Positions 34,723 to 46,703 of a stretch of DNA of 64,000 nt are shown here, in pieces (position 1 is the stretch's first letter; the number at the start of each line of letters is the position of its first letter). A model generated the notes under the pieces. The model searched no databases. It worked only from the letters and a program-made list of their open reading frames with translations, and had not been told where the DNA came from. The DNA lies in NCBI GenBank assembly GCA_025677815.1, contig JAIXMP010000003.1:372001-436000 (forward strand), read 5' to 3'. The DNA is from Phascolomyces articulosus (lineage: Eukaryota > Mucoromycota > Mucoromycetes > Mucorales > Lichtheimiaceae). A program made the translations under genes and the position numbers.

Positions 34723-35342
34723 TATGTCATTTAAAAATGAGTCAGAAAAAAAAGGTTGTAAAAGTGAAAGGTTGTCGTTGAAACAGAAAAAAAAAAGTTT
34801 GGTTATAAAAAAAAGTCTATTATATTTTTGTTGTTTCAAAGTTTACTTTTTTTGAAAAGAAAAAAAGAAGAAATAAAGTGTTAAAAAAATAAGGAAGAAG
34901 TAGTTTAGAAGAAAGGAAGAAAAAAAAAAAGAGGGAAGGAGAAGAGAAAGAAAAGGAAAAAAAAGAAGGGGAAAAATAACTTTTTATATTTTTTGTTAAT
35001 TTGATCTTTTTTTTTCTCATAAATAAAATCCTTTTCCTTCTTGCAATCAAACTGCTGTCAACTTGTTGGATCTATATTATGTATAAATGTAATGTAATGT
35101 ATGAAGTTGTGTGTGTGTGTGTGCGTGTGTGTGAGTATAATGAAAAAAATGGATGGGGTGTGTTTAGTATATATTATAATAATGTTTATTGAGTGAGTAT
35201 TGGATGGTGGGATGGAATGGATTATTATTATGATTATAAAGTTTGGCGAAGCATGAATCCGTACGACATTTTTTTAGCTGCGTGTGAGTGTGAGTGTGTG
35301 AGTGTTGTGTACAGCTTAATTTCCCTCCTTACTTTTTTTTTC
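34723..35342. other. Divergent intergenic region between PSP1 and Nudix genes
   Basis: The sequence is AT- and purine-rich with homopolymers, and includes a (TG)n tract at 35108-35134. It is a likely shared promoter region. No gene is visible. Confidence 0.5.
35108..35134. repeat. (TG)n microsatellite
   Basis: About 13 TG units with a single C substitution occur upstream of the Nudix gene. Confidence 0.85.
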
Positions 35343-36259
35343 ATGTCTGACAATAAGCTAGAACTTAACGTACAAGGTACTGCAGCTACTATCATTAGTG
35401 AAACAAAACTTCATAAACGGTAATTCTATCTTCTTATATTCCATTATCACTCCTTTTAAAATGATCCATCACTCATTAAAATAAATATAATAGTTTTATT
35501 TCAGTTTGGAATCGTAAAACACGATTTGATGATGGTCGAGAAATAGAATGGGATGTCGTGGGTCATGACACACCCTATCCAACTTTCGTTACTGTTTTCA
35601 CTTTTAACTCTAAAAAGGTATATATTTGTTATCTTGGATGATTTTATAACTTTTTTTCAGCATATTTATAAATATATGTATATAGAAAACGACATGCATC
35701 TTGAAGGAGTTTGCACAAGGCACAAATGAGGTGGTATGTATATATATATTTTAAAACAAAGGGACGCGTCTTTTTTCGTTATTTATCTCATTATTATTCA
35801 TCCATCTCCTTTTTAGAAATATACATGTGTGGCAGGATCATATGATCGTAGAAAACATAAAAGGTAAATTATATATTACCCATTGAACCTCATTGTCGGT
35901 CCGTCTTTAATAATAAATTAACATACATTATTTATAGTTCACTCGAATCAGCTGAACATGAATTATCAGAAGAAGCTCGTTTGAAAGGTGGAAAGTGGAT
36001 CAATTTGTTACCAGAAGATCAACCTGATGGTATTAGTGAATTAAAATGGGGTATCAATCGATTTGTACCCTATCTCTGTATTGATCCAGAACAAGATCCA
36101 GAACCTTTAGCACGCGATAATGAAGAATACATGGAAGTAGTGAATGATGTCCCAATTCATGATTTTAAACGTTTTATTACTCTTGGTCAAGTCATGTTAC
36201 CAAGTGTGCAAACTACCTGGATGGCATTGGAATATCTTTCAGCACATGGTTTTCTTTAA
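35343..36259 (+). CDS. Nudix hydrolase (ADP-sugar pyrophosphatase-like), 205 aa
   Basis: Exons are 35343-35419, 35494-35617, 35686-35733, 35817-35863 and 35938-36259. The protein shows the ADP-sugar pyrophosphatase style N-terminal part (VWNRKTRFDDGREIEWDVVG, then TPYPTFVTVFTFN). The Nudix box follows in the fungal variant form, AGSYDRRKHKSSLESAEHEL and then SEEARLKGG. The helix residues of the REUxEE core are represented by HELSEEA, with the metal-binding glutamates present. Such enzymes cleave nucleoside diphosphates linked to another moiety; the substrate here is unknown. The second exon starts at the TAG ending at 35493. The nearer TTTCAG at 35504 would put the reading frame into a stop, so the upstream acceptor is required. 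Confidence 0.82.
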
Positions 36260-36277
36260 ATCACATCATCATATATA

Positions 36278-38030
36278 TTAATTGAATATATCACTTGGTT
36301 TGGTTAATTCAACCAGTTTTTCAAGTCGTTCATGTTCCTATAATATAAAATAAATAGATTTTTTTTTTAGGTTTTTTTTTTTAAAAAAAAAGGTCCATTT
36401 ATACGTTGTATATCATGATATATACTACCTACCTTGCGTAATTTTTTCAATTCATTTTCAAGTTTATAAACAGAAGGTTTATTATCTTGTTTTTTGGAAA
36501 GACTTTTCATATAAGCATCCAAATCTTGCTCGTCAGTTTTAGAGGGTGATACGGATGATTTACATTCTTTCTCTTCTTCAACTAAATATAAAAAAAATAC
36601 ATCAATCATGAGCATTGGTATTGAGTATATATTGAATACAAAAGAATGATAATTTACCTTCTTTTTTCCGTTCTTCCAGTTGGGCTTCCAATGCGTTGAT
36701 TTCTTTTTCTGATTCTTTTTTACGTTCTACTAACTCATCGTAAGTCTCGGCCTTATCCGTCTTCTTAGCCTTTTTCTTTTTTGGTGCTATATATATATAT
36801 AGAGAGAGAGAGAGAGGGAGACTATTATTTTATGACTCATTTGATCCATATATCACTCTTTTTTTTTTCTTGAAATAGAATAAGACAAACCTGTTTTATC
36901 ATATAATGTTTCCTCGTCGCTTTCATCACCATACATAATATCTAATTGATCCCTCCGTCGTTCTAAAGATAAATTGAGAATGAGAATGTGTATTAAAAGA
37001 ATTGGATGATATATATATATGAAAAGAAATTGAAGTGTGTCATTACTTACTCGCATCTTCTGCCATCATTTTTTCTTTTACTACATTGATTAATTCTGCA
37101 TCGGCCGAAGTGGATTGTTGTCCTCCTTCTTCACTTTCATCTCCTTCATCTTCATCCGGTTCTTCTTCTGCATCCTCTTGAAATCCCCTAGAAGAAAAAA
37201 TTGTTTATAGGCACTTTATATCCAAATTTTAGACTGTCAAATATAATATATAAATATATATATATATATACCATGATATGCCCTGATCCTCTTCCTCTTT
37301 TTCTGTTTGTACAAGATCCCCTTCTTCTGCTGCATGTTGTGTCATTGCAGCCCGAGATCGATGACGGATAGCTTCTTCCTTTTCAATTTCTTCTTCTTCA
37401 TCTAATAATTGATCTGTTTCAAAGATGCATAATCGCGTACTTTCACCAAATCGGACTTGGTCACCCGGCTTTAATGAGATATAAGTTCGTGGTGATATAC
37501 GTTGTTTATTAACACGCGTTCCATGCGCGCTATCCAAATCGTAAATAAATGCTTTGCCGTCATTTTTGAATTGTATCACAGCATGATATCGAGAGACAGA
37601 CTATCGTTCATTGTTAACAATCGATACAATATAAACGAAAAACAAGTGTATTTTTTTTAAAAAAAGGAAAAGAATAAAAACTTACAGGATGTTCCATTTG
37701 AATATCACATAGTGGTAGCCGTCCTATTTAAATAAAATAGAATTATATTAGTCTATAGAAAGAGATTATCTTGTTAAATAGCCAAAAAAAAAAAAGTCAT
37801 TCTACAATACCAATGGTAGCGAATTCTTTTTGTGGACCATTGATCTTATCTAAACTAAGACCTCCTTTTAATACTTCAAATCCATAACCAAATTGAGCTT
37901 GAGCACTCCATTCAGGTTTTTTATAGGGTAATGGAGGTGCTTCTTGTTGTTGAGGTGGAGGTGGAGGTGCAGTAGGTCCTTGTGATTTTCTTTTCGGTGC
38001 AGCAGGAATAGCAAACCCGTCGTTTGACAT
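36278..38030 (-). CDS. Kanadaptin-like FHA-domain protein (SLC4A1AP family), 377 aa
   Basis: Eight exons on the minus strand are 38030-37811, 37723-37686, 37600-37272, 37187-37051, 36962-36891, 36786-36658, 36581-36433 and 36337-36278, with exact frame closure. The N-terminal region is Pro-rich and leads into PEWSAQAQFGYGFEVLKGG. An FHA domain follows: IGRLPLCDIQMEHPSVSRYH, LDSAHGTRVNKQRI and LKPGDQVRFGESTRLCIFE. Then come a coiled-coil/acidic section (DQLDIMYGDESDEE) and the kanadaptin-type signature DLDAYMKSL near the C-terminus. The FHA domain binds phosphothreonine. Human kanadaptin is nuclear, and its fungal relatives are poorly studied. The protein is shorter than the animal form. Exon 2 is only 38 nt. 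Confidence 0.87.
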
Positions 38031-38223
38031 TGTGCGATAAAATAAAAAAGCAAAAGCTGGGAATTTTGAGTTTACCCACCAGTCTTTTTTATTTAAAAAA
38101 TCGACAGACCTTTTTTTGTTCCCACTTTATCTCTACACACACTCTCCCTCCTCCTTTTTTTACTTTCTTCGCCACGCCTTATCCTTTTGTCTTTTAATCT
38201 TCGTTTTTAATCTTCTTTTTTTT
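38031..38223. promoter_or_regulatory. Short divergent promoter between kanadaptin and the F-box gene
   Basis: Only 193 bases separate the two start codons, so both promoters must lie in or overlap this segment. The strand toward the F-box gene is strongly pyrimidine-rich (CTCCCTCC and T runs), a frequent feature of fungal transcription start regions. Confidence 0.5.
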
Positions 38224-41200
38224 ATGGACTTATTACCAGACGAATTGATACTTCGTATATTTTCTTCACTAACAGAAGATGCAGAACAACTTTTACGATT
38301 AGAATCCGTTTGCAGACAATTCTACAGGTCCGTTTTTAAATTTATTAACTCATAATGTGTTAAAATGGACCCTTTTTCATTAACCCATTACCTTCTCCCC
38401 TTCCTCCTCCGTCTCTGTTTCCTCCTCCATGATAATACTTGTTTTATATATATACTATAGAATTACACAAGAGCCAAGTTTATGGTTCCAAGTTTTTCGA
38501 CACAACTATCCTATATGGAGTTCACAAGTAGAATGTATATCTCGTTCACAACCATTGATCGACTGGAAAGACTTTGTCATTCATATTGCGAAACAAAATC
38601 GTCAAGCGCAATCATTTCAACTTGAATTTGTTCCAGACGAAACGAGTATCGATCAAACAAAAGCTGCAGCTGCACGACAACGCAAGGTGCCACAAAAACG
38701 CAAGTTAGCTGAACAAGATAATGAACATGGTAGAATTCGTCCATCCACATCATCACCCCATAAGTCAGTATGTACTAATATTACCACAGCAAGTAGTAGT
38801 AGTAGTATGTTTGATGATCATACGAGTAGTTATAGTCATAACAAGCGATCACCGTCCCCTTATTCATCCACTTCTATGCCAATTATTCATTCTTCTACAT
38901 CTTCATCATCATCAACATCCTCTTCTCCACCACCACCACGATCCACGTCATCTTTATTATCATCATTTTCAGCATCTTCTTCATCTTCATCCATGGATAT
39001 CCATATTGACATGCCACCTCCTCCACCTCCACCACCGTCAAATCATACCACCACACCTACCGATACACCTCATATTGCAACCATACCTGTACCCAGTTCA
39101 AGTAGTAGTAGTAGTAGTAATAGTAGTCATACGAGTAATAATAACCCCCATAATACGTCATTGGGTCCCAACAGTCGTGCATTATTGGAAACGTTGGAAC
39201 GTCAAGTAGAAAATCAAGTGCTGTTGAATGCATTTGATCCACACCCTGCCCTTGCTAATATTAATGAAGAACCTGTATTTGAACGACCAGGACAACACTT
39301 ATTTCCACCTCCATTCCGGATACAAGATCCATTAGTGGTGGATATTGATCGTGTGACAAAAACAGGTGTAGTAGCGACGGGAAAACATCGTAAAGAAGCC
39401 TTTAATAATAACAATAATAATGGACATCATCCTAATACCCAACGATCAGAACACAAGATTTTATTTTGGGAATATCCATCTTGGCGATTGATTCGTGAAT
39501 TCGATTTAAGCTTTGCTCCCGCCAATACATCATGTCAGATTACTGGAATTCAAACGATTCGTATGTTTACCCCACACGATGGTCATCATGAGGAAAATCA
39601 CGACAACTATAAAAGACGAACCACACAAAAAGTGCGATTATTTTCACTGGTTGTAGGACAACCCATTATTCCCAATCCAGAGGATGTGGAAGGAGAAGAT
39701 CGATTGGACCTTTGGCGAACAGTACTTGTGTATCGATTATTTGATAATGGGGCAACACAATGCGTAGCTCATTTAAATATGGATGGTCAGCTGTTAGGGC
39801 GGGATGTATTTTTCTTCTCCGAAGCATCTTGGTGTCAGTCGAATGATGGAGAGGAAGATCCTCGCTTAGATGATGACAAACAGCAACGGGAAAGTGTTCA
39901 AGAATGGATGAAAATTGTTGCTCCAGAATATGCCAATTTTGATACCACCTATACTGCTTTTATGTTAGCCATTGGACCGGATTACCCTCATGTTTCTGGA
40001 TGTGGGCGATTATTACGTTTTGATATTCGTGGGGATCGTACCATTTTAGATCCAGCCACAGAACCTGTTTTATGGGATACCAATCATCGACGCTTTGTTC
40101 CATTATTCCCTGCCAAAAATAATAATCGTATGCGCTTGAATTATAGATTAGGATTTATTCGAGGTACAGCAGGTATTATGCCCCGTTCTTATGGACCCCC
40201 TGCGGCAGTCATTGCTAGGATACCGATGGGCCGACAAATCAGTTGCATGATCCATTTTCGACATCCGCCACAGTTGAACCATTTGATATGTACGGGTAGT
40301 TATGTTACGGATGAACTGACGGTGTATGATTGGCGTTTTGGATTAAAAGTGGGCGTATTACCATGGAAAACTGAAGAGGAACGACTAGAGCATGAACGAC
40401 AACGTCAGGAACAAGAGGAGCAACGACAGGAGCAAGAGCGACAACGTCAACGTCAACAACAGCAGCAGCATCAGCAACAACAAGCGGGCATGACTGCTCA
40501 AGTCGTTGCAGTTCATACTCCACCACCAGCACAACCTCCACCACCACCTGATCCACCCACTATACAACAACAGCAAGATATACCACATGCTGTCGATCAG
40601 CTTATGGAACAACCACCCGTTGAATTTGGGATGGAAGGGCTCCATGATAACATGGAGTTTCAGCATGATGATAACGAGGATGATAATGAAGGTGAAGAGA
40701 TTGAGGATCGTATTGTTCAACCTTGGGGATTGGAAGCAACCACCGTGTTACCACCTTATTGGGGAAATGAACAACAGCATTATGATAAAGAAGACTATGC
40801 ACGACGAGGGTTCCGATTAATTGCAGTAGGCGATAATCGTCAAGATCGATTGGAAATTAAAGTGTGGGATATTTCATACCTTTTACGTGTTGATTGGAAA
40901 CCATTATCTGATCTCGACCCAACCCATCATGATATGATGGAGATTTCCACCTCAGCAGTATCTTCATCAAGAACAACAGGTGTTACTTCACAGGAAGAAG
41001 ATCTTTCTGGTCGATTTTTCTGGTGGAAACGAGGGACACCTAAACTTAAACAATTAGCACGACGCATGTTCAATGAACATGAAGACAGGGCATTTATGTT
41101 TCTTTCAAATGATATACCACCATCAACATCGTTTTTATCAGAAGAGGAGTCTACCATTGAATTACCTTATTCACCCCCCAAAGATCAAAAATCCATGATT

Positions 41201-41506
41201 TTAGTTCATCGATTCGAAAGAGAAGAAAGTATGGATTCCGTCACTCCTATGCCAGTGAAATATACAGCTTACAATGTATTACGAACATCTTTATTTTTAT
41301 TAACCGAAGAAGGAAAGATTACTGTGATGGATATTGAAACGGGGAAAATGATAGGGACAGTAGATAATGTAGCTACTGTTCCCAATATTATTGGACCTCA
41401 ACGTCAAATACGAGGGATTGATGTCAATGTAGTGGGAGGAAATGAAATTGTTGTAACAAGTCGTCAAGGGTTATTAAGGGGAACCATGGTGAACCCTGAT
41501 CAATGA
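38224..41506 (+). CDS. Large F-box protein with WD-like C-terminal region, 1049 aa
   Basis: Two exons are 38224-38327 and 38461-41506. The first exon is an F-box (MDLLPDELILRIFSSLTEDA, then LLRLESVCRQFYR). It continues in exon 2 with ITQEPSLWFQVFRHNYPIW. F-box proteins are the substrate adaptors of SCF ubiquitin ligases. A Ser/Pro-rich disordered region (about residues 110-250) follows, with poly-Ser and poly-Pro. The rest has beta-propeller-like strands (KILFWEYPSWRLIREFDL, DELTVYDWRFGLKVGVLPW, EIKVWDISYLLRVDW, KITVMDIETGKMIGTV), so a divergent WD40 propeller is likely. A Glu/Gln/Arg coiled stretch (RQEQEEQRQEQERQRQRQ) and a poly-Pro segment are inserted in it. The target is unknown. I see no introns in the 3-kb second exon. 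Confidence 0.82.
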
Positions 41507-41821
41507 AAAATAAAAAGAAAAAGGATTTTTTTATATATGTTTGATATTTATTTATTATATATTTCTATGTATTTTATATATCAGACATCTATTCTATTTC
41601 TTTTTTTCTCTCTTTCGCATTCTGTTTATATTTATATAATTTTATACCTAAATACACATACATCCATTCATCTCATATAACGATATTTATTTATACTAAT
41701 AATAAAAAAATATAAAAAAAAAACTATAAAAATCGATCCTGCTAGTTTTAGAACCGCCTTTCTCTTTCTCTCTTTTTTTATTTTTACCGACCGACAAATT
41801 TATATTCCATTTCTTTGCATC
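41507..41821. other. Short AT-rich spacer between two co-directional genes
   Basis: It holds the 3' end of the F-box gene and the promoter of the ING gene, with T-rich and CT-rich tracts near 41755-41780. No gene is visible. Confidence 0.5.
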
Positions 41822-43195
41822 ATGGAAAACGATATTCAAGACGACAGTGGACGATATCTACAAGAATATGTACAAAGTAAAGTTGGTTTTCTTTTTCATA
41901 TATATTTAACAAGGATGGGTTGTCATTATTATAAAAAAGAGATATGTAATAAGGTTGAAGATGTCGTTTTCTTACCATAATATATGATATATCCCTATTT
42001 TTTGCTTTTTCCTCGGGAAAATATATCCCATAGTAACATGCACTTACCCTTTATGTATATATAAATAGGTTTAGAGAATCTACCAAGTGAAATAAAATAT
42101 CATTGGGCTGAAGTACTTAATCGAAATGAAGCAGCACAAAGTAAATGGTTTGAGAGGAGAGAGGAAAAGAGCAATGGAGAATAAATATATGTATATAAAA
42201 AAAGGAACAGAAGTATTTACTCATGGAGTCCTATTGTTTTATAGAATTGGAAAGGAGAATACATAGCCATCAACATGATTTATCCAAGTTTCATAAACAA
42301 TGGTTTCAAGCCGAAATGGAAAAAAAGAAGAAGATCCAAAAGCATGAGCCTATTTTAATCAATAGTATTCAACGAGATTATGATAAACTCGAAGATCTTG
42401 CAACAGAACGTATTCAATTGATGGAAGGTGCATTACAGTTGGTAAGTTTCTCTTCTTTGTAATCAGCCTGTTTTCCCTTTTTTCCCCCTATATATGCTAT
42501 ATCCCAGATGTGAGGAAGTGGGAGAGGATATATTATTTTTCCTTGATACAATTAATTAACAAGTAGAGACTATAAAAAAACAATACCCTATAAATAGGTA
42601 GATCGTCATTTACATAGATTAGGAACTGATTTGGATGCCATTGATGGTCCACGACCTCCACAAACCCCCACCTCATCGTCCTATCCAACAACAACGACTA
42701 CACCTGCAACACGTATATGTAAGTTTATTGCATTTAGTATGAAAATAAACCATATGGAATTTGGTGTGTTTACTATTATATTTTTTAAATTTAGATAAAC
42801 GTCCTATCTATCAAGAACAAGAAGATGTTGAAGAATTAGACGAAGAAGAATTACAGAATGAAACGATAAAGCATCAGCAACAACAACGAAGGAAACGAAA
42901 GGAAAGAGATGAAACAAACAATGCAAATGGCAATAATGAAGGAGAGCCTCTTTATTGTTATTGTCGACAAGTTTCATTCGGTGAAATGGTAGGATGTGAT
43001 GGTGAACACTGCCCTTATGAATGGTTCCATATGGAATGTGTAGGTCTTACGGCACCTCCCAAAGGATCATGGTATTGTGATGAATGTTTGGCAGAGAACC
43101 AAAAGCATCGACAAACAACACCTACACGTAAAGGTAGCAGTTCTGGACAATCCCACAAAAAATTGAAACGAAAGAAAGATCCTACTCCATCCTAA
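41822..43195 (+). CDS. ING-family chromatin reader with PHD finger, 281 aa
   Basis: Exons are 41822-41876, 42069-42140, 42245-42441, 42598-42718 and 42795-43195, all GT-AG and in frame. The N-terminal ING domain is clear ([53 protein letters not shown]). The C-terminal PHD finger at about 203-247 is of the C4HC3 type: [20 protein letters not shown], then [10 protein letters not shown] and SWYCDEC. ING proteins read H3K4me3 through this finger and are subunits of histone acetyltransferase (Yng1/Yng2) or deacetylase (Pho23) complexes. Which of the three this represents is not clear. The C-terminus is basic. Confidence 0.93.
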
Positions 43196-43220
43196 TTCAT
43201 TCCTCCTCTCTTTGTTTTTT

Positions 43221-43272
43221 ATCATTATTATTACTATTATTATTACTACTATTACTATTACTATTACTATTT
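43221..43272. repeat. (ATT/ACT)n trinucleotide repeat
   Basis: About 17 units of a T-rich trinucleotide (ATT and ACT mixed) lie 25 bases after the ING stop codon, so probably in its 3' UTR. Confidence 0.85.
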
Positions 43273-46226
43273 ACCATCTTTTTTTTTCTTTTTCACCTTA
43301 CTTACCAAGTTTGCCTAATATTATTTCTATTACATTGTATTACGCAAACCTGCTTCCCTCTTTTCATCCCACTTCTCTCAATATTGTAAACCATCAAAGC
43401 AAATATTATCAATCATCACTTTTTTTATTCTTCCAATTTCCCTTCACCCACTCACTCACTCTCAATCATCCAAACACATAAAACATACAGGTACATATAT
43501 AGCACATACACACATTCAAACACAACATCACAGAGTATATGCATGTAAATAATTGAATATATATTAGTATTATCATTATAAAGAATCAGCATTCTTGTTT
43601 TTTTTAAAGAGCCATTATGAGCACATATATACTGAAAATGTGAACGGGAGAGAAGGGAGCTAAAATCTTATACGTATTTTACCCATAGTTATAAGGTCAC
43701 TAGGTATTATATTATAACTAGCTGTTCTTTTGCTCAATGTTGTCAATGCAAATACGAATATTTTTAAGGTTATATCTAGCCTTTTAACTTTAAAATATGC
43801 AATATTTCATAATGTGTTATTATCCAATTTTGGCATGTAAAACTCCTGCGTTCCATCCAGACGGGAATCATTCGTTTATTTGAATATATCAAGGAATGAT
43901 TACAAAAAGAAGTAAAATGAATAAACTTTTTGATTATCAGATCAAATGTTGCCCCTACTTCAATAGGTTTTCGTTTTTTTTCTCTTGCTAAACGCTGAAA
44001 GCAACGATGGTTTGATAGGTGTTGAAGTGGTACTGTCAGAATTTTACTAATGGATTAGTAAATATATATCATTCCAAACAAAAGTCAATCCATAAGAAAA
44101 ACCACAAAGAGTTTATATGCTATTTCTCGTTAATATAGAATTCTAAAACATTCAGGACTCTAATTTTTACATATTCGGTTGGTGTCAAATGAACCCGGTC
44201 GTCCTGCAGTACAAAAAAAAGGAGGTGGTAATACGCTACAGTTAGCATTCATTTTATATATTTTTACATTTTTGAAATTTTATAGTACATAGATATACTA
44301 AATACTTTCAATTGGTGTAAGATCAAGAGAAAAGTGCTTCAATAGATTAAAATTTATATTTTATTATGGAAGACTAATTCGACCCGCGCTTATAAGCATG
44401 ATGTGGTCACTTCCTTGTGGTTCTTTGTGTTTAAGGGAGACTACATCATCAACTAAAAAAACCCCATTGCAGGGGAAGAAGCTAATGAGTTAGAAATGTG
44501 AGGAGGCGAGTAGGCGTGGTATTTTGTTAAAGTATATTACTCTTGCATAGCGTCTACTCTTTAAAGTGCTTCAATATGTGATAATAAATAGTAGTTTTGA
44601 AGAATCATTGGTGCTTTACTTCTTTTTCACTTTTGATCCATGTCCTAAAAAAAACATGAGCGTTCATCCTTCAGTAATAGGTTCTACAAATGTATCTTGG
44701 CTTGTGATTGTTCGTACAGCTTTTCAAGATCATGAATATTAGAAATCAAATGTTAAAACACTACATTTATCTAGCAAGTTCCATAAACTACCATTGGTAT
44801 ATAATAAATTTATGTTTTCTATAGTTAAAACTCATTCTCCTAAAAAATTACCCAAATTATAATAAGAAACATATCAAACCATATGATTACTATCCTTACC
44901 GTCTATCTGCAAATACAATAACAATGTATATAGATCGTTAGAGGCGTTTTGGTATATCTATTGTTAAAGCTAAATAACAATAGCCAGTAAAGAATGTATG
45001 GCCACAGCTATTTATGTGAATGTGAAGATTAATTATATAGTTGAATGAAAACCATGTCGCTGGTTTAACTATTATATAAATATGCACAAAAAGAGTGTAA
45101 AGCTACCCCTTTTATATATAATATTTTCGTTAACATGTATATATGATGAGTCACTTTAAAATAGTAATATGTAATAATGAGTCATGTATATCCAATTTTA
45201 TGGATTTATTATCTAGTATAATCTGTCACTTTTGTATATGACGGTCTATCTTTCTTTTAGGTAAACACTAAGGTATTTATTACACAAACGAGTATTTTAA
45301 GATTTTAATACAAATGGCAACAAAAATGTCACCTGTAGCAGTAATATCAACTATATATATATATATATTTGCTTAGTGTATTATGTGTAACAATTAATGA
45401 ATTACATTGATAATAACCAAATCTAGAGAATCAAAAGAAAAATCAGAAATTGGGTTTATTGAACGAAATACTTTTCGTGAATGATGCACGGGCCAATTTG
45501 AAATAATAGGTAATCATCATCTATTTATCCCTTAGATAAGCCTTGCATCATTTAAAATCATCTCTCTTTCATTTTCGTTGGAATGGGTCCTTTTTTGATC
45601 ATCCATATTGGCATACTAGTAGGATATGCCAGATTATGCAATGATCATCCTATGATTCCTATGTTTATATATAAACAAAAAACCAATAAGTAGAATTTAC
45701 TACCCATGGTTTTTTTTCGTTTTGACCTATAATATATGGATAGATAGATAATTCTTGTTTTGGGTGATGGTGTCGAGAGAAAAAAAAAAAAGACAGAAAA
45801 TATATAAAGTGCCCTTGAAAAAGGTATTATTGGTTGAGCGCACCTGCATATTACCGGGAACGATCGGAAACACCGACCATAACAAGAGTCGGTGCTATTA
45901 ATTTGTATAAACAGTAAAAGAGCTAAATAATACCCAAGTGGTGGCGTGTAATACAACGAATTCATCATGGTTATCAATGAATTGATAAAATATGATAATG
46001 CGGAATAAATTGGAGGTTCTATATCTTTTGTTTTGTTATCAAAGATCTTGAAATGGTTTGTAATACATAAAATGAAGGGAAAAGTGGTTGTTTGTTATAC
46101 AGTAAAGTGAAAAGTGGGAAAGATGAGTAAAAAATGTAAGATAACATTAAAGGGAGGAGATCGACTCTCTATCCCCAGCTTTTGAAAAGGGGAATGAACC
46201 TTATCTTTATACAGCAAGAGATTTAG

Positions 46227-46380
46227 TGACTCATGGCTGACTCATTTGATACTCAGATTGACCTATACTGACAGCTTATTAGTTGCAATGTTCAATATAT
46301 ATCATATACTATAACTGCTATATAGTAATCATCATCATAGATATATTTGATGACTCGAATGTTATACAATTCATGACTCA
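46227..46380. promoter_or_regulatory. Cluster of Gcn4/Cpc1-type TGACTCA sites
   Basis: Exact TGACTCA occurs at 46227-46233, 46238-46244 and 46374-46380. Near matches are TGACTCG at 46351-46357 and TGACTCT at 46394-46400. All are 300-480 bases before the ATG of asparagine synthetase, an amino-acid biosynthesis gene. Gcn4-type bZIP factors bind this heptamer in fungal general amino-acid control. Confidence 0.65.
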
Positions 46381-46703
46381 TGTTAACGTAATTATGACTC
46401 TTATATACTCATTGTATACTTCTTGTTACTTCTTAATGTAGTATACTATCTAAATTACTTTTACCATACTTTTTAACGAGTTTAACAAGCTAAACCTGTC
46501 AAGTTCTTTTTTTTCGTATAGAAACAAAAGAAAACATCTCTTTAGAAATCCGATTGGTTTTCATCACTCCGTTTGGATCCGACCATAATCGTATAAATAT
46601 TTTTTTTTTGTTTTTTATTTTTCTCGGTTCTTTGTCCTTTTCTCTCCGCCTACTTTTTTTTTTCTTTTCCTTTTCCTTACCCCAACTAGAAGACACAACA
46701 AAT

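Larger units (their letters stand above)
43196..46703. other. 3.5-kb intergenic region upstream of asparagine synthetase
   Basis: This is AT-rich sequence with a (TTA/CTA)n repeat at 43221-43272 and TA tracts (for example 45353-45368). Three exact TGACTCA sites lie at 46227-46380. A short G/C-richer patch near 45835-45890 can form a hairpin. No protein-coding gene is supported; the 110-codon minus frame at 45645-45977 lacks coding character. Confidence 0.4.

Noticed and set aside
35505..35560. An apparent frameshift in the Nudix gene after using TTTCAG at 35504 as acceptor
   Set aside because: The upstream acceptor ending at 35493 gives an intact, conserved frame, so no frameshift is needed.
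45645..45977. 110-codon minus-strand frame upstream of asparagine synthetase
   Set aside because: The composition is random-like, no homology is recognised, and TATA and poly-T derived runs dominate the C-terminal half.
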